This document shows, one piece after another, positions 46,101 through 53,601 of a DNA stretch of 64,000 bases; the stretch's first letter is position 1; every line of letters starts with the position of its first letter. The translations under genes and the position numbers were made by a program. This DNA comes from Streptomyces qinglanensis (GTDB taxonomy: Bacteria > Actinomycetota > Actinomycetes > Streptomycetales > Streptomycetaceae), in contig NZ_FOGO01000002.1 in NCBI RefSeq assembly GCF_900111245.1, positions 558,001-622,000 on the forward strand, read 5' to 3'. The notes under the pieces are model-generated. The model worked only from the letters and a program-made list of their open reading frames with translations, was not told the origin of the DNA and ran no database searches.

Positions 46101-46368
46101 CCTCGGCCACCGGGTCGTCGGCGAAGTTGTCCTCCTCACCGCCTCCGGCGGTGGACTCGTGGAAGTCCTCCTCGCCCTCCGTCTGCGAGTGCGCCTGCAG
46201 GGAGGCGCCACGGGGATACAGCGTGCCCATCAGATAGCGGCGGTCCGGGGGGTCGACGAGGATCTCGTCCTCGCCGCCTGCGGGTCCCACCAATTGGTCC
46301 CGGAGGTAGGACACGAACGCGTCCCGGTGCTCGGAGAGGAGTTCGTCCCTGTCGCTCAGGTCGTTCAT
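43168..46368 (-). CDS. drmA: DrmA-like SF2 helicase
   Basis: A 1066-aa protein. The N-terminal ~400 residues are a family-specific region. Helicase motifs: Walker A FPTGGGKTEA (~444-453), a zinc-like pair CPWC (562-565) and CPRATC (593-598), motif II DELH (656-659) in LVIQDELHLLAGPLGTT, motif III STATIRR (~692), then the second RecA domain with TNMLSVGVDVPRLGLML and motif VI ATSRVGRRHVPG (~886-897). The DELHLLAGPLGT signature and linkage to DUF1998 identify a DrmA relative. ATG 46368 overlaps the NERD gene stop. In DISARM, DrmA is the DNA-translocating core. Confidence 0.87.
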   Translation of the reverse strand: MNDLSDRDELLSEHRDAFVSYLRDQLVGPAGGEDEILVDPPDRRYLMGTLYPRGASLQAHSQTEGEEDFHESTAGGGEEDNFADDPVAEANAWLPSSLGFSFFTDAREIGVRCEASRYLTHREGGRRSWHRQPRLVSHTTVEKDGPSWTPVLEGHGRLHVRWRPYAAGHLVTCVLANAHDEEESTHKDRDLMLFQAGLSATTVGGKVLEYPSTRLNSRDEEEQELRVQYQHVVTRAVGHGCAVEWDGGDGGDSGGDDVPAPVTSVRAQVMPRQVVAHIKPDGPRGLPVLRLAHLSRTDLSSEALGAELRAFAHDYRTWLDAQRRQAASLKPWAAAPAARILDRIARAVDRISSGIDALTASTPAGAAARAAFRLANRAMALQMLHSRPELAGSRRTRTSDLVELTEPPDDYAWHPFQLAYFLLVVEGLMNPGHEDRETVDLIWFPTGGGKTEAYLLTACFEILWRRLRFGAEGGGTAVLSRYTLSLLTTQQFQRTATAVCALEYIRLGFDGELSHDLGEEPVSIGLWVGQQTTPNRIADAQDELSALKQSNSPDDRFLLERCPWCGTEIVPERRGAEKDFGIVADGVTTGFFCPRATCVFHERLPVSVVDEVIYREPPTFVLGTVDKFARLAWESEAGSLFGRRDGRRPPSLVIQDELHLLAGPLGTTVGLYESAILELCSRDGATPKIIASTATIRRSEDQVRGLYGRPTQLFPPAGIKAGESFFATPDTHRPGRLYVGVMAQGHTASTSTVHVGAAALQAPKEIGDDITRDAYWTAVAYHNSLRELGRTVTIARDDIPARLDHLTKDDSRRRKLDDDSVVELTSNIARAEQPRLLERLGKSFEERGSISFLATTNMLSVGVDVPRLGLMLMNGQPKTTSEYIQATSRVGRRHVPGLIVTLFRSTKPRDRSHYESFGVYHSSLYRHVEPTSITPWSMPSRNRALHAVLTILVRHGVKGLHSENRAGEILDHPDEVRRIRDLVVDHVRRADPDEVEAAAEQLDRLIEEWQQQAEIARGDGTRLYYRPQGRSYEALLTDFGKQDGLWETPQSMRNVDRECLLVVRGM

Positions 46369-47981
46369 GCGGACTGTGCCTCCCGCCTCAGTACCGCGAC
46401 CCCCAGCTCTTTCAGCCGTTCGCGGGTACCGGGCCGGCAGGCGATCCACAGTTGCGAGCGCGCCCTGGTCCAGGCGACATAGACCGCGTCGAGCCGGCCC
46501 TCGAGGTGGGCGGGTTCGAGGTCGATCAGACAGACGATGTGGTTCTCGTGCCCCTTGAAGTCCGCCACCGAGGACCAGAGGGGCCGTCGCTTCCTGTTCT
46601 CGGTCCCGACGACATCGGTGAATCGCTGGATTCTGGAGGCGCGCCCGGAGAACCGGGCAGAGCTGGTCTCCCAGTCGCCGGAGGCGGACAGCAGCGTGAT
46701 CTCCTCCGGGGAGACCCCCTCGGCAACGAGGTCGTCGATGTAGGCGTCGAGAGCCGCGGCCTCCTCCCGTGCGTCCTGCACGGTGGGGAAGCGCACTCTC
46801 TCGCCCTCGCCGGCCGACGCTACGCCCAGGTCGGCACCGGTGTAGGAGCGGACCTGATCGACGATCTGATGGGTGTTGCGGCAGTTGCGCCTCAGCGGAC
46901 CGACGACGCAGCCGAGGTCGGACAGCCATTCCCAGGTCTCGGGTTCGTAGGCGTCCAGGTTCAGCACCTGGTTGTTCTGGTCCAGCATGAAGAGCCAGCG
47001 CCCCTCGGAGAGGCCCCCCGAGAGCAGAGGGTCCAGGGTGCCGAGCAGGGAGTCGATGTTCATCAGGTCCTGTGCCTCGTCCACGATCAGTTGGTCGAAG
47101 ACACGCCCCTTCACCTCGTCCAGCCGGTCGTAGGGCAGGACGGTTGTCGCCTCGTCGGCGAGCACACGCGCCATGTGGGTCGCCAACGTGCCGCCGGCAC
47201 AGGTGAACAGGACGCTGCCGTGCACGGCCCGGCGACGTGCCGCCTCGGCGGCGAGGAACGTCTTGCCCGTTCCCGCACCGCCGGTCAGGATCAGTCGCTT
47301 GTTGGACTCGACCTCGTCCAGTCTTTCCATCTGCTCGGTGGTGAGCCGCTCGAAGGTGGCGTCGAGATCGGTCAACCGGGACCGGAGGTTCGGCACCCGG
47401 TCGAAGTCCGGCCGAACGGCGTCCAGCATCTTCTTCCGGAGCGAGGCGGAGAGCGGGCGAGCCCATGTGTTCTCCGACCGCCAGTGGGCGACGGCCCGCT
47501 CGACACCCCGGGCCAGGCCGCGTCCGCCGTCCCACGCGGTGCTCCCCAGGTACTGCTCGGGCTCGAAGTGCGTCATGCGGGGAATGTCCACATCCGGCGT
47601 GATGACCAGATAGCCGCCGAGGACGCCCTGGCGCCTCAGATCGCCGACCAGGGCGCTCATCTCGCGCTCGAACTCGTGCATGCCCCCGTTGGCCTGTTCC
47701 CAGGGGCTCTCCTCCTTGCGGTTCTCCCGACCGCGCGGGCCGTAGTACCACTTGCCGTCACGCTGGACGATTCGTCCGCCCTTGACCTCGATGAAGAGCA
47801 GCATGTCGGGCGTGATGACCACGAAGTCGATCTCGCCGACCCGCTTCCTGCGGTGCTTGGGGAGGTGGACCGTGTGCAGTGCCACGCTGTGCTCGTCAGG
47901 GATCGCCTGCAACGCGGCGAACACATCGCGCTCGGCCCTGCTCCTCGTCCGGCTCGAGATCTCGCTCGGAATGATGCGCAT
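46365..47981 (-). CDS. NERD nuclease-like domain fused to UvrD-like SF1 helicase
   Basis: A 538-aa protein. Residues ~10-130 form a NERD (nuclease-related) domain with a PD-(D/E)XK-like site: Glu50 and Asp52 in GEIDFVV, then Glu65 and Lys67 in FIEVKGG. Residues ~215-535 are an SF1 ATPase: Walker A GGAGTGKTF (~234-242), DEAQ (301-304), MLDQNNQ, LRRNCRNT, VADFKGHENHIVCLIDL and a C-terminal AWTRARSQLWI. ATG 47981 is preceded by GGGGAG. First gene of the left operon, upstream of the DrmA/DrmB pair; it may provide the DNA cleavage that the PLD nuclease DrmC supplies in DISARM (inference). Confidence 0.9.
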   Translation of the reverse strand: MRIIPSEISSRTRSRAERDVFAALQAIPDEHSVALHTVHLPKHRRKRVGEIDFVVITPDMLLFIEVKGGRIVQRDGKWYYGPRGRENRKEESPWEQANGGMHEFEREMSALVGDLRRQGVLGGYLVITPDVDIPRMTHFEPEQYLGSTAWDGGRGLARGVERAVAHWRSENTWARPLSASLRKKMLDAVRPDFDRVPNLRSRLTDLDATFERLTTEQMERLDEVESNKRLILTGGAGTGKTFLAAEAARRRAVHGSVLFTCAGGTLATHMARVLADEATTVLPYDRLDEVKGRVFDQLIVDEAQDLMNIDSLLGTLDPLLSGGLSEGRWLFMLDQNNQVLNLDAYEPETWEWLSDLGCVVGPLRRNCRNTHQIVDQVRSYTGADLGVASAGEGERVRFPTVQDAREEAAALDAYIDDLVAEGVSPEEITLLSASGDWETSSARFSGRASRIQRFTDVVGTENRKRRPLWSSVADFKGHENHIVCLIDLEPAHLEGRLDAVYVAWTRARSQLWIACRPGTRERLKELGVAVLRREAQSA

Positions 47982-48131
47982 CCACTCTCCCCACGGTCAC
48001 ACGACGTGCCCCTCAAAAATACAAACACCGCGCGTCGCCGGCTGCCGTTCCTGGCCGGAAGTGCTGGCAGGGACGGCTCACCGATGATGGACTTGTCGGG
48101 GACCGAGTAGCAGCGCGGGGGCGGGAGATCG
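47982..48131. promoter_or_regulatory. divergent control region of the island
   Basis: 150 bases between the NERD gene (minus) and the sigma-GHKL gene (plus). It contains the most A/T-rich tract nearby, CCTCAAAAATACAAACACC at about 48011-48029, suited to minus-strand promoter elements. Ribosome binding sites flank both ends (GGGGAG for the left gene, GGGAG near 48123 for the right). No clear consensus promoter was identified; the sigma domain encoded next door could act here. Confidence 0.55.
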
Positions 48132-51100
48132 ATGGGCACGGAGCCGGGTGACGCGGCCGCGGGGCGGATGACCGAGGCCGGACGTGACCTGCTGGTACGG
48201 CTCATACGTCGATTCACCGACGAAGGAGTCGACCGCCACACCGCCGTCGGTCGGGTGATGCGGGCGGCCCGCCTCGACGAGCGACGGACGCAGGCACTGT
48301 ACGAAGCCGTGGCGGCGGCTTCCGTCGCGGACGAACACGGTCGCCGGGCGGCGGATTCCGAACGGGAGGAGGCGAGGTCTCGCGATCCGCGGACGGAACC
48401 CGGAGAGCTGCCCGGTCGATCGGACCCGCACTTTCCCGAGGCGGAAGCGGAGCTCCCCGGTCCCGTCTCCTCCCGCACTGTCCCGGACTTCGACGCCACG
48501 GACAGCGCACGGCGCGCCGCTCGTGCCCTGCTGGAGGTCGACCGGAGGCTGGCCCGGCCGGGGCGGGTGCTGAAGGCCGAGGAGGAGGTGGGTCTCTGTC
48601 TCCTGTTCCGGGGATCGAGAGGAGCCTCGGAGTCGCTGCCGGAGGGGTATGCGGCGACGCTCCCCCGGGGCGGCGAGGCGTATCGGGCCATGAGCGCGAT
48701 GGTCGCCCACAATCAGCGGCTCGTGCACAAGACCCTGATCGGCATGGGGTATCCGGCCAAGATCTCCATGTACGAAGATCTCGCGCAGTGGGGCGTGATC
48801 GGATTGATCCGGGCCGTGGAGAAATTCGACATCACCAGGGGCAACAAGTTCTCCACCTACGCGACCTGGTGGATCCGGCAGGCGATTTCCCGGGCCGTCG
48901 CGAACGAAGGGTCTCTCATCCGCTTCCCTGTTCACGTCTGGGAAGACCTGAACAGGCTGCGAAAGGCGGAGCGGGCCGCACTGGAACGGGGCGGGATCCC
49001 CGACGTGGACGATCTGGCCCTGGCGTGCGAGCTGGCTCCGGAAAAGGTGAAGCGGTACCTTCCCCTGCTGCACCGGCCGGTCCTGTCGCTGGATCAACCG
49101 GTGGGCGCGAACATCTCCCTCGGGGAACTCGTCGTCGACGAGTACGGCAGGGTACCGGGACCGGAACAGGTGCTGCAGCACGAGTTCGTCCGCGAAGAAC
49201 TGTTCCAGCTCTTCGACGCCTGTGATTTCACGGAGCGCACTCGCGAGATCCTGAAGCTGCGCCACGGCTTCGTCGACGGGGAGAGCTGGACGCTGGACGA
49301 GATCGGCAGAAAGCTCGGAGTCACGCGGGAAAGAATCCGCCAGTTGGAGAAGCGTGCCCTGGAACAGCTCCGTACCTGTGTGTACGAGCAGCCGCAGGAG
49401 GGCGGTGTCCCGCGGCAGGACGTGAAGATCGTCCGTAGCGGCAGGGAAATGATCGTCGTGAGGTCCGGATCGCACCGCCTTCCGCGGAGGCGGAGACCCA
49501 CGCGTGGCGCCAGGTCCGGGGATGGCCGTCAGGTCCACAGACCGGATACGACGAACGGGTCCGACGGGAGAGAAGAGCGGGTGGCCTCGAACGAGACGGA
49601 ATTCGGCCAGTGGTTGGCCGAGCGTATGCAGCTGCACAGGATGGACGAAGTCGCACTCGCGGGCCGCCTGGGGGTGACGCGCGCTCTGATCGAGGCGTGG
49701 CTCGCGCATCGCTCCGAGCCCCGGGAAGAACATGCGTCGGCGCTGCGGGAGGTGTTCGGGGAGACGGGCGAAGCCGGGCAGACGTCACCGGCGGATACTC
49801 GGCCACGGGGCGGAAGCACCGGGACGCCGACTGTCTGGTACCACCGTCCCGGACATGACGACGGCGGGCGCGAGTTCGGCAACGCCGCCGCCTTCGCCTT
49901 CGAGGCCGATCTGGAGGTGCTGGCCCGAGAGGCCACGCAGAACAGCCTCGACGAGCGGGACAGGTCGAACGACCGGCCGGTCGGCGTCCGTTACACACTC
50001 CATGAACTCACCGGCGAAGCACTGGCCCGGTTCCGAACGGCCATCCGCTGGCCCGACCTCCGCCCCCACTTCGAGGCGGCCGCCGCCCAGGACCAGAAGG
50101 TCGGACGTGTCATCGGCGCCGGCCTGCGCGACATGACCGAGCGGGATCGGCTGGTACTGCTTCGCGTCGACGACTACAACGCCAACGGGCTGACCGGCGA
50201 CGACTACGAGGACGGGCGATTCGCCGCAGTGGTGCGTCGACAACTGGACAGCCGCAAGTCGGACACGTCGGCCGGCGGATCCTACGGTCTCGGAAAGGCC
50301 ACGCTGTGGGCCACCAGCCGGCTGGGCCTCGTCCTCGTGAACTCCACGCTCTCCCGACCGCACGAGGGACGGACGGAGCGCCGGGTGATCGGACGCCTCG
50401 ATCTGCCGTGGCGGGAGGTGGCGGGCCGGAGGTACGCCGGGCCCGCCTGGCTGGGGCTGCCGGACGCCGAGGCGGAGAATCCCGAGGTCGTCCGCTCCTG
50501 GTGGGCCGACGAGACGACGGTCGCAGACCTGCATCTCACCCGCGAGGACGCTGCTCCCGGCACGTCCTTCCTGATCGTCGGAGCGCACGACGTGGCCAGT
50601 CTCGAGGCCGGCCGGTCCCAGGAGGGCGATGTCGGTGACGACGAGGACAGTCTGGAGCGCATGCACCAGCGGCTGGTCCGGGCGCTGGGCCGCAACTTCT
50701 GGGCCGCGATGACGGGGGGAGGCGAGCGGCAGCCCCTGCTGGAGGCATCGGTGCGGACGCTGCGCAACGGCGTGGAACACATCGCGGAGGAGCGGGTCGA
50801 TCCACATCGTCACCAACCCGCCCGCTCACGTGCTCTCGAGGCGTTCCTGAGCGGCGGCACAGTGGAGCGCCTCACGGAGGCGGGACAGGTGGCGTGCGTG
50901 ACCGTGCCGTTGAAGCTGCCCGCGCGGGACGGTCTTCCGGAAACGGCGGGTGAGCACCGGGCGGTGCTCCTGGTGACGGAGGCGTCGGACGCGGACGGCA
51001 GAATCAACCAGGTGACCGCGCTGCGCGGCAACCGGATGACGGTGAAGACGAGTTCGGTCCCCGGCCTCCCGGTGGGGACCAACCCCTTCCAGGCGGTGCT

Positions 51101-51728
51101 CCTCGCCGGACGTGCGGCCGGGGACGACGCACCGTTCGCGGCCGCCGCCGAGGAGTTCCTGCGGTCCTCCGAGCCTCCCGAGCACAACAAGTGGGGGCAG
51201 ACGGAAGAGCTGAGGCTGCGCTACATGCCCTCGGCGCATCGACGTGTCGCCGCCCTGACGACCGAGACGAACCGGGCCGTCCACGCTCTGGTGGCGGTCC
51301 CCGAGGAGAAGAAGCCGCGCGGCACGAAGAAGGTCGGCAACCGGCTCAAGCTCTCGGGCAAGGGCCGACGAACCGTCAAGCCCAAGGGACCGACGGCGCC
51401 CCCGGAGCTGGACGAACTGCAGGCGGTCAGCGCCTCCTCCGGTGCGTGGGAGGTCACCGGCGAGGTCAAGGTGCCCTCGATCGGCGGGCCCTGGCACATG
51501 AACCCCGTCGCCAAGCTGGAGGTCCGATCCGGACCCCGGCCTGTGGTCAAGTGGGCCGAGCTCGTCGCCGTCAGCAACTGTGAGGTGGTCGACGGGGTGC
51601 TGCGCTTCACGCCGGGCGCCCGTCGGGCCGTCTTCAAAGGGGTCACCGATGTGTCCACGCAATCCACGCGGGCCGCGCTGACCAGCCTCGTCGTCGAACT
51701 CCAGGAGAGCAAGGAGAGCATCGCGTGA
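48132..51728 (+). CDS. sigma-70 factor fused to HTH and MORC/MutL-type GHKL ATPase
   Basis: A single 1198-codon frame without an internal stop. Residues ~140-420 are a complete group 1/2-like sigma factor: region 2 DLAQWGVIGLIRAVEKFD...KFSTYATWWIRQAI (~216-252), region 3, and region 4 RTREILKLRHGF...GVTRERIRQLEKRALEQL (~369-413). A basic linker (~420-483) leads to an XRE-like HTH (~490-530). The ATPase follows: N-box EATQNSLD (600-607), DDYNANGL (680-687), GGSYGLGK (715-722), then ~475 residues unlike known families. GTG 49581 (codon 484), preceded by GGGAGAGAAG, could start a separate ATPase product. The stop overlaps the next GTG (GTGA). Confidence 0.85.
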   Translation: MGTEPGDAAAGRMTEAGRDLLVRLIRRFTDEGVDRHTAVGRVMRAARLDERRTQALYEAVAAASVADEHGRRAADSEREEARSRDPRTEPGELPGRSDPHFPEAEAELPGPVSSRTVPDFDATDSARRAARALLEVDRRLARPGRVLKAEEEVGLCLLFRGSRGASESLPEGYAATLPRGGEAYRAMSAMVAHNQRLVHKTLIGMGYPAKISMYEDLAQWGVIGLIRAVEKFDITRGNKFSTYATWWIRQAISRAVANEGSLIRFPVHVWEDLNRLRKAERAALERGGIPDVDDLALACELAPEKVKRYLPLLHRPVLSLDQPVGANISLGELVVDEYGRVPGPEQVLQHEFVREELFQLFDACDFTERTREILKLRHGFVDGESWTLDEIGRKLGVTRERIRQLEKRALEQLRTCVYEQPQEGGVPRQDVKIVRSGREMIVVRSGSHRLPRRRRPTRGARSGDGRQVHRPDTTNGSDGREERVASNETEFGQWLAERMQLHRMDEVALAGRLGVTRALIEAWLAHRSEPREEHASALREVFGETGEAGQTSPADTRPRGGSTGTPTVWYHRPGHDDGGREFGNAAAFAFEADLEVLAREATQNSLDERDRSNDRPVGVRYTLHELTGEALARFRTAIRWPDLRPHFEAAAAQDQKVGRVIGAGLRDMTERDRLVLLRVDDYNANGLTGDDYEDGRFAAVVRRQLDSRKSDTSAGGSYGLGKATLWATSRLGLVLVNSTLSRPHEGRTERRVIGRLDLPWREVAGRRYAGPAWLGLPDAEAENPEVVRSWWADETTVADLHLTREDAAPGTSFLIVGAHDVASLEAGRSQEGDVGDDEDSLERMHQRLVRALGRNFWAAMTGGGERQPLLEASVRTLRNGVEHIAEERVDPHRHQPARSRALEAFLSGGTVERLTEAGQVACVTVPLKLPARDGLPETAGEHRAVLLVTEASDADGRINQVTALRGNRMTVKTSSVPGLPVGTNPFQAVLLAGRAAGDDAPFAAAAEEFLRSSEPPEHNKWGQTEELRLRYMPSAHRRVAALTTETNRAVHALVAVPEEKKPRGTKKVGNRLKLSGKGRRTVKPKGPTAPPELDELQAVSASSGAWEVTGEVKVPSIGGPWHMNPVAKLEVRSGPRPVVKWAELVAVSNCEVVDGVLRFTPGARRAVFKGVTDVSTQSTRAALTSLVVELQESKESIA

Positions 51729-52717
51729 GGGCGTATCCCTACCCTCGACCCACCGGTGAGGTGACTGCACGCGTCACAGCGGTACGGCTCCGTGGTCCCG
51801 GGGACTCCCGCGAGCAGTTGGACTCCAAGGCGCACTCGGTCGTCGATCAGGTCGTGGCGCTCGGCATGGCCGAACGCGCCGACTGGCGGACCGCACGGCT
51901 GTCCCTGGGCGTGACCGTCCCCGTCCGTGAGCTCGACAGGAAGGGCCACTGGTCCGACGTCGCCGTCGTCGCGGTGCTGACCGAGGGAGCCACCAACGCG
52001 CGCACCGTGTCCAGGCTGCAGCCGGCTGCGGAGGCGAGCGGGGAGTGGGTCGGGGAGATCGAACTCGACCGGGACGACCACCTGGACCGGGCGTCGCTCG
52101 TCGTGTACGTGGTCGCCACCGTCGGTGGGGTGTCCGGACGGATCATCGCCTGTACCGAGCGCGAGTGGCTGATCGACATGACAGCCGATGCTCCCCGCAG
52201 GGATCGTGAACTGGACGTCACCGCGGTCAGCTTCGCGCGGGGCGCCGAGTGGTTGCGCGACTTCCGGGACGCGCCATGGGTCGTGGACACCTCGGGGCGC
52301 ATTCCGGCCGTCCGCCTGAACTCGGACTTCGAGGGCCTCATGCGGCTCGTGGAAGCCGAGGGCACGAAGACGGAGAAGGTCTTCGGAAGGTTGTTGATGG
52401 CCCAGGTGTGCGCCGATGCGTGGGTCGCGGTCTTCCACACGGCGATCGGGGATCTGGAGATCGAGGACGACGGGACGCCGCTCTTCCCCGCGGACTGGCG
52501 CGGTGCCGTACTCAGGGAGATGCTCCCGGACGTCCTTCCCGGGCGGTCGGAGGAGGACGCGCTGCGGGAAGTGCACCGCCGCCGCATCGGCGAGGGGAGT
52601 TGGACGGACCTGCAGCCACGCATCCAGTACGCTGCCGCCCGCCGTGCCGAGGTCCCGAAGGAGTTGGCCGACAGCGTCCGCGACATCGCACGACTCGACC
52701 AGGAGACCCCCGCGTGA
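51725..52717 (+). CDS. unknown 330-aa protein of the sigma-GHKL operon
   Basis: A 330-aa soluble protein starting at a GTG that overlaps the previous stop (GTGA) and ending in the same type of overlap with the next gene. The N-terminal half (~1-180) looks beta-rich (VTARVTAVRLRG, VAVVAVLTEGA, LVVYVVATVGG); the C-terminal part is helical, with KTEKVFGRLLMAQVCADAWVAVFHTA. I recognise no domain. The strict coupling suggests it forms a complex with the GHKL ATPase, possibly as a stator or DNA-binding partner; that is inference. Confidence 0.8.
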   Translation: MRAYPYPRPTGEVTARVTAVRLRGPGDSREQLDSKAHSVVDQVVALGMAERADWRTARLSLGVTVPVRELDRKGHWSDVAVVAVLTEGATNARTVSRLQPAAEASGEWVGEIELDRDDHLDRASLVVYVVATVGGVSGRIIACTEREWLIDMTADAPRRDRELDVTAVSFARGAEWLRDFRDAPWVVDTSGRIPAVRLNSDFEGLMRLVEAEGTKTEKVFGRLLMAQVCADAWVAVFHTAIGDLEIEDDGTPLFPADWRGAVLREMLPDVLPGRSEEDALREVHRRRIGEGSWTDLQPRIQYAAARRAEVPKELADSVRDIARLDQETPA

Positions 52718-53601
52718 CTTCCCGCCCCGAACACCTGCCGGAACAGCTCGCTCTGCTCTCCGACGTACATGCCGCCGAACATCTCACCGCAGGAGTGCTC
52801 GAAGGACGGGAGGACATCCCGTCCATCGCGCTGAACAAGGTCGCCGAACCGATGCCGAGCGACGATCCGCGCTGGCGGCTGCACCGGGTCCGGGACCTGA
52901 TCGACGACGCGCTGAGCCGGTTCCGGGGCGAGCGCCCCACGGCGGCGGACGCATGGTTGGCTCCACGCCTCCACGAGACGCTGCGCATGACCCGCAAGGA
53001 GGCCGCCGACAAGCAGTTCTGGACGTACCTGGCAGTCGGCGTGGCCCCGGACTACGTCGTCTGGCGGCACCTGTCGGATCCGCACAGGAGCGATTCCCGA
53101 GCACGGGTGGCGCGCGACAGGTTCGTCGGCCCGCACTACAAGCAGGCGTTCGCCCGACTCTGGTGGGCGGCCGAACTCTTCCGGGACGGCTCGGACTACC
53201 GCCCCGCGGTGGCGACATGCGGAAGCCAGGACATGCTCAACTCGGCCCTCCGGCTCGATGTCGTCGATCACCGTCCCACGGCACTGGCCCTGGTCGGGCT
53301 GTTGGAACGGGGGACGGTCCGCACCGGGCGGGAGGTGAACGCGTTGACGTCCGCGGTCAACGCCGCCGCGGCGACCTTGATGTACGACGTCCTCGCTCCT
53401 GATGCGGAGCGCGACGGAGAGCCGCTGCGCGACTGGATCGCGGGAGCCGGATCAGCGCTGCCGTCACCCAGGGACCAGCTGCCGGAGGGCCCGGAGGAGC
53501 AGCCCGCGCAGCCGGAGGCGGTCGAGATCCTGGTGGGTCATTTCGCCGAGCTCTTCGCGGAGGCACCTGTCAGGGGGAGGGCTCCGCACGAGGACGAATG
53601 A
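52714..53601 (+). CDS. DUF6339-like protein
   Basis: A 295-aa mostly helical protein from GTG 52714 (GTGA overlap with the preceding stop). Segments such as RKEAADKQFWTYLAVGVAPDYVVWRH, LWWAAELFRDGSDY and SGSQDMLNSALRLDV-like CGSQDMLNSALRLDVVDHRP recall proteins annotated DUF6339 that occur beside cytosine methyltransferases and ATPases in other bacteria; this match is from memory. No catalytic motif is visible. The last 32 bases overlap, tail to tail, the end of the intact methyltransferase gene. Confidence 0.75.
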   Translation: MTSRPEHLPEQLALLSDVHAAEHLTAGVLEGREDIPSIALNKVAEPMPSDDPRWRLHRVRDLIDDALSRFRGERPTAADAWLAPRLHETLRMTRKEAADKQFWTYLAVGVAPDYVVWRHLSDPHRSDSRARVARDRFVGPHYKQAFARLWWAAELFRDGSDYRPAVATCGSQDMLNSALRLDVVDHRPTALALVGLLERGTVRTGREVNALTSAVNAAAATLMYDVLAPDAERDGEPLRDWIAGAGSALPSPRDQLPEGPEEQPAQPEAVEILVGHFAELFAEAPVRGRAPHEDE

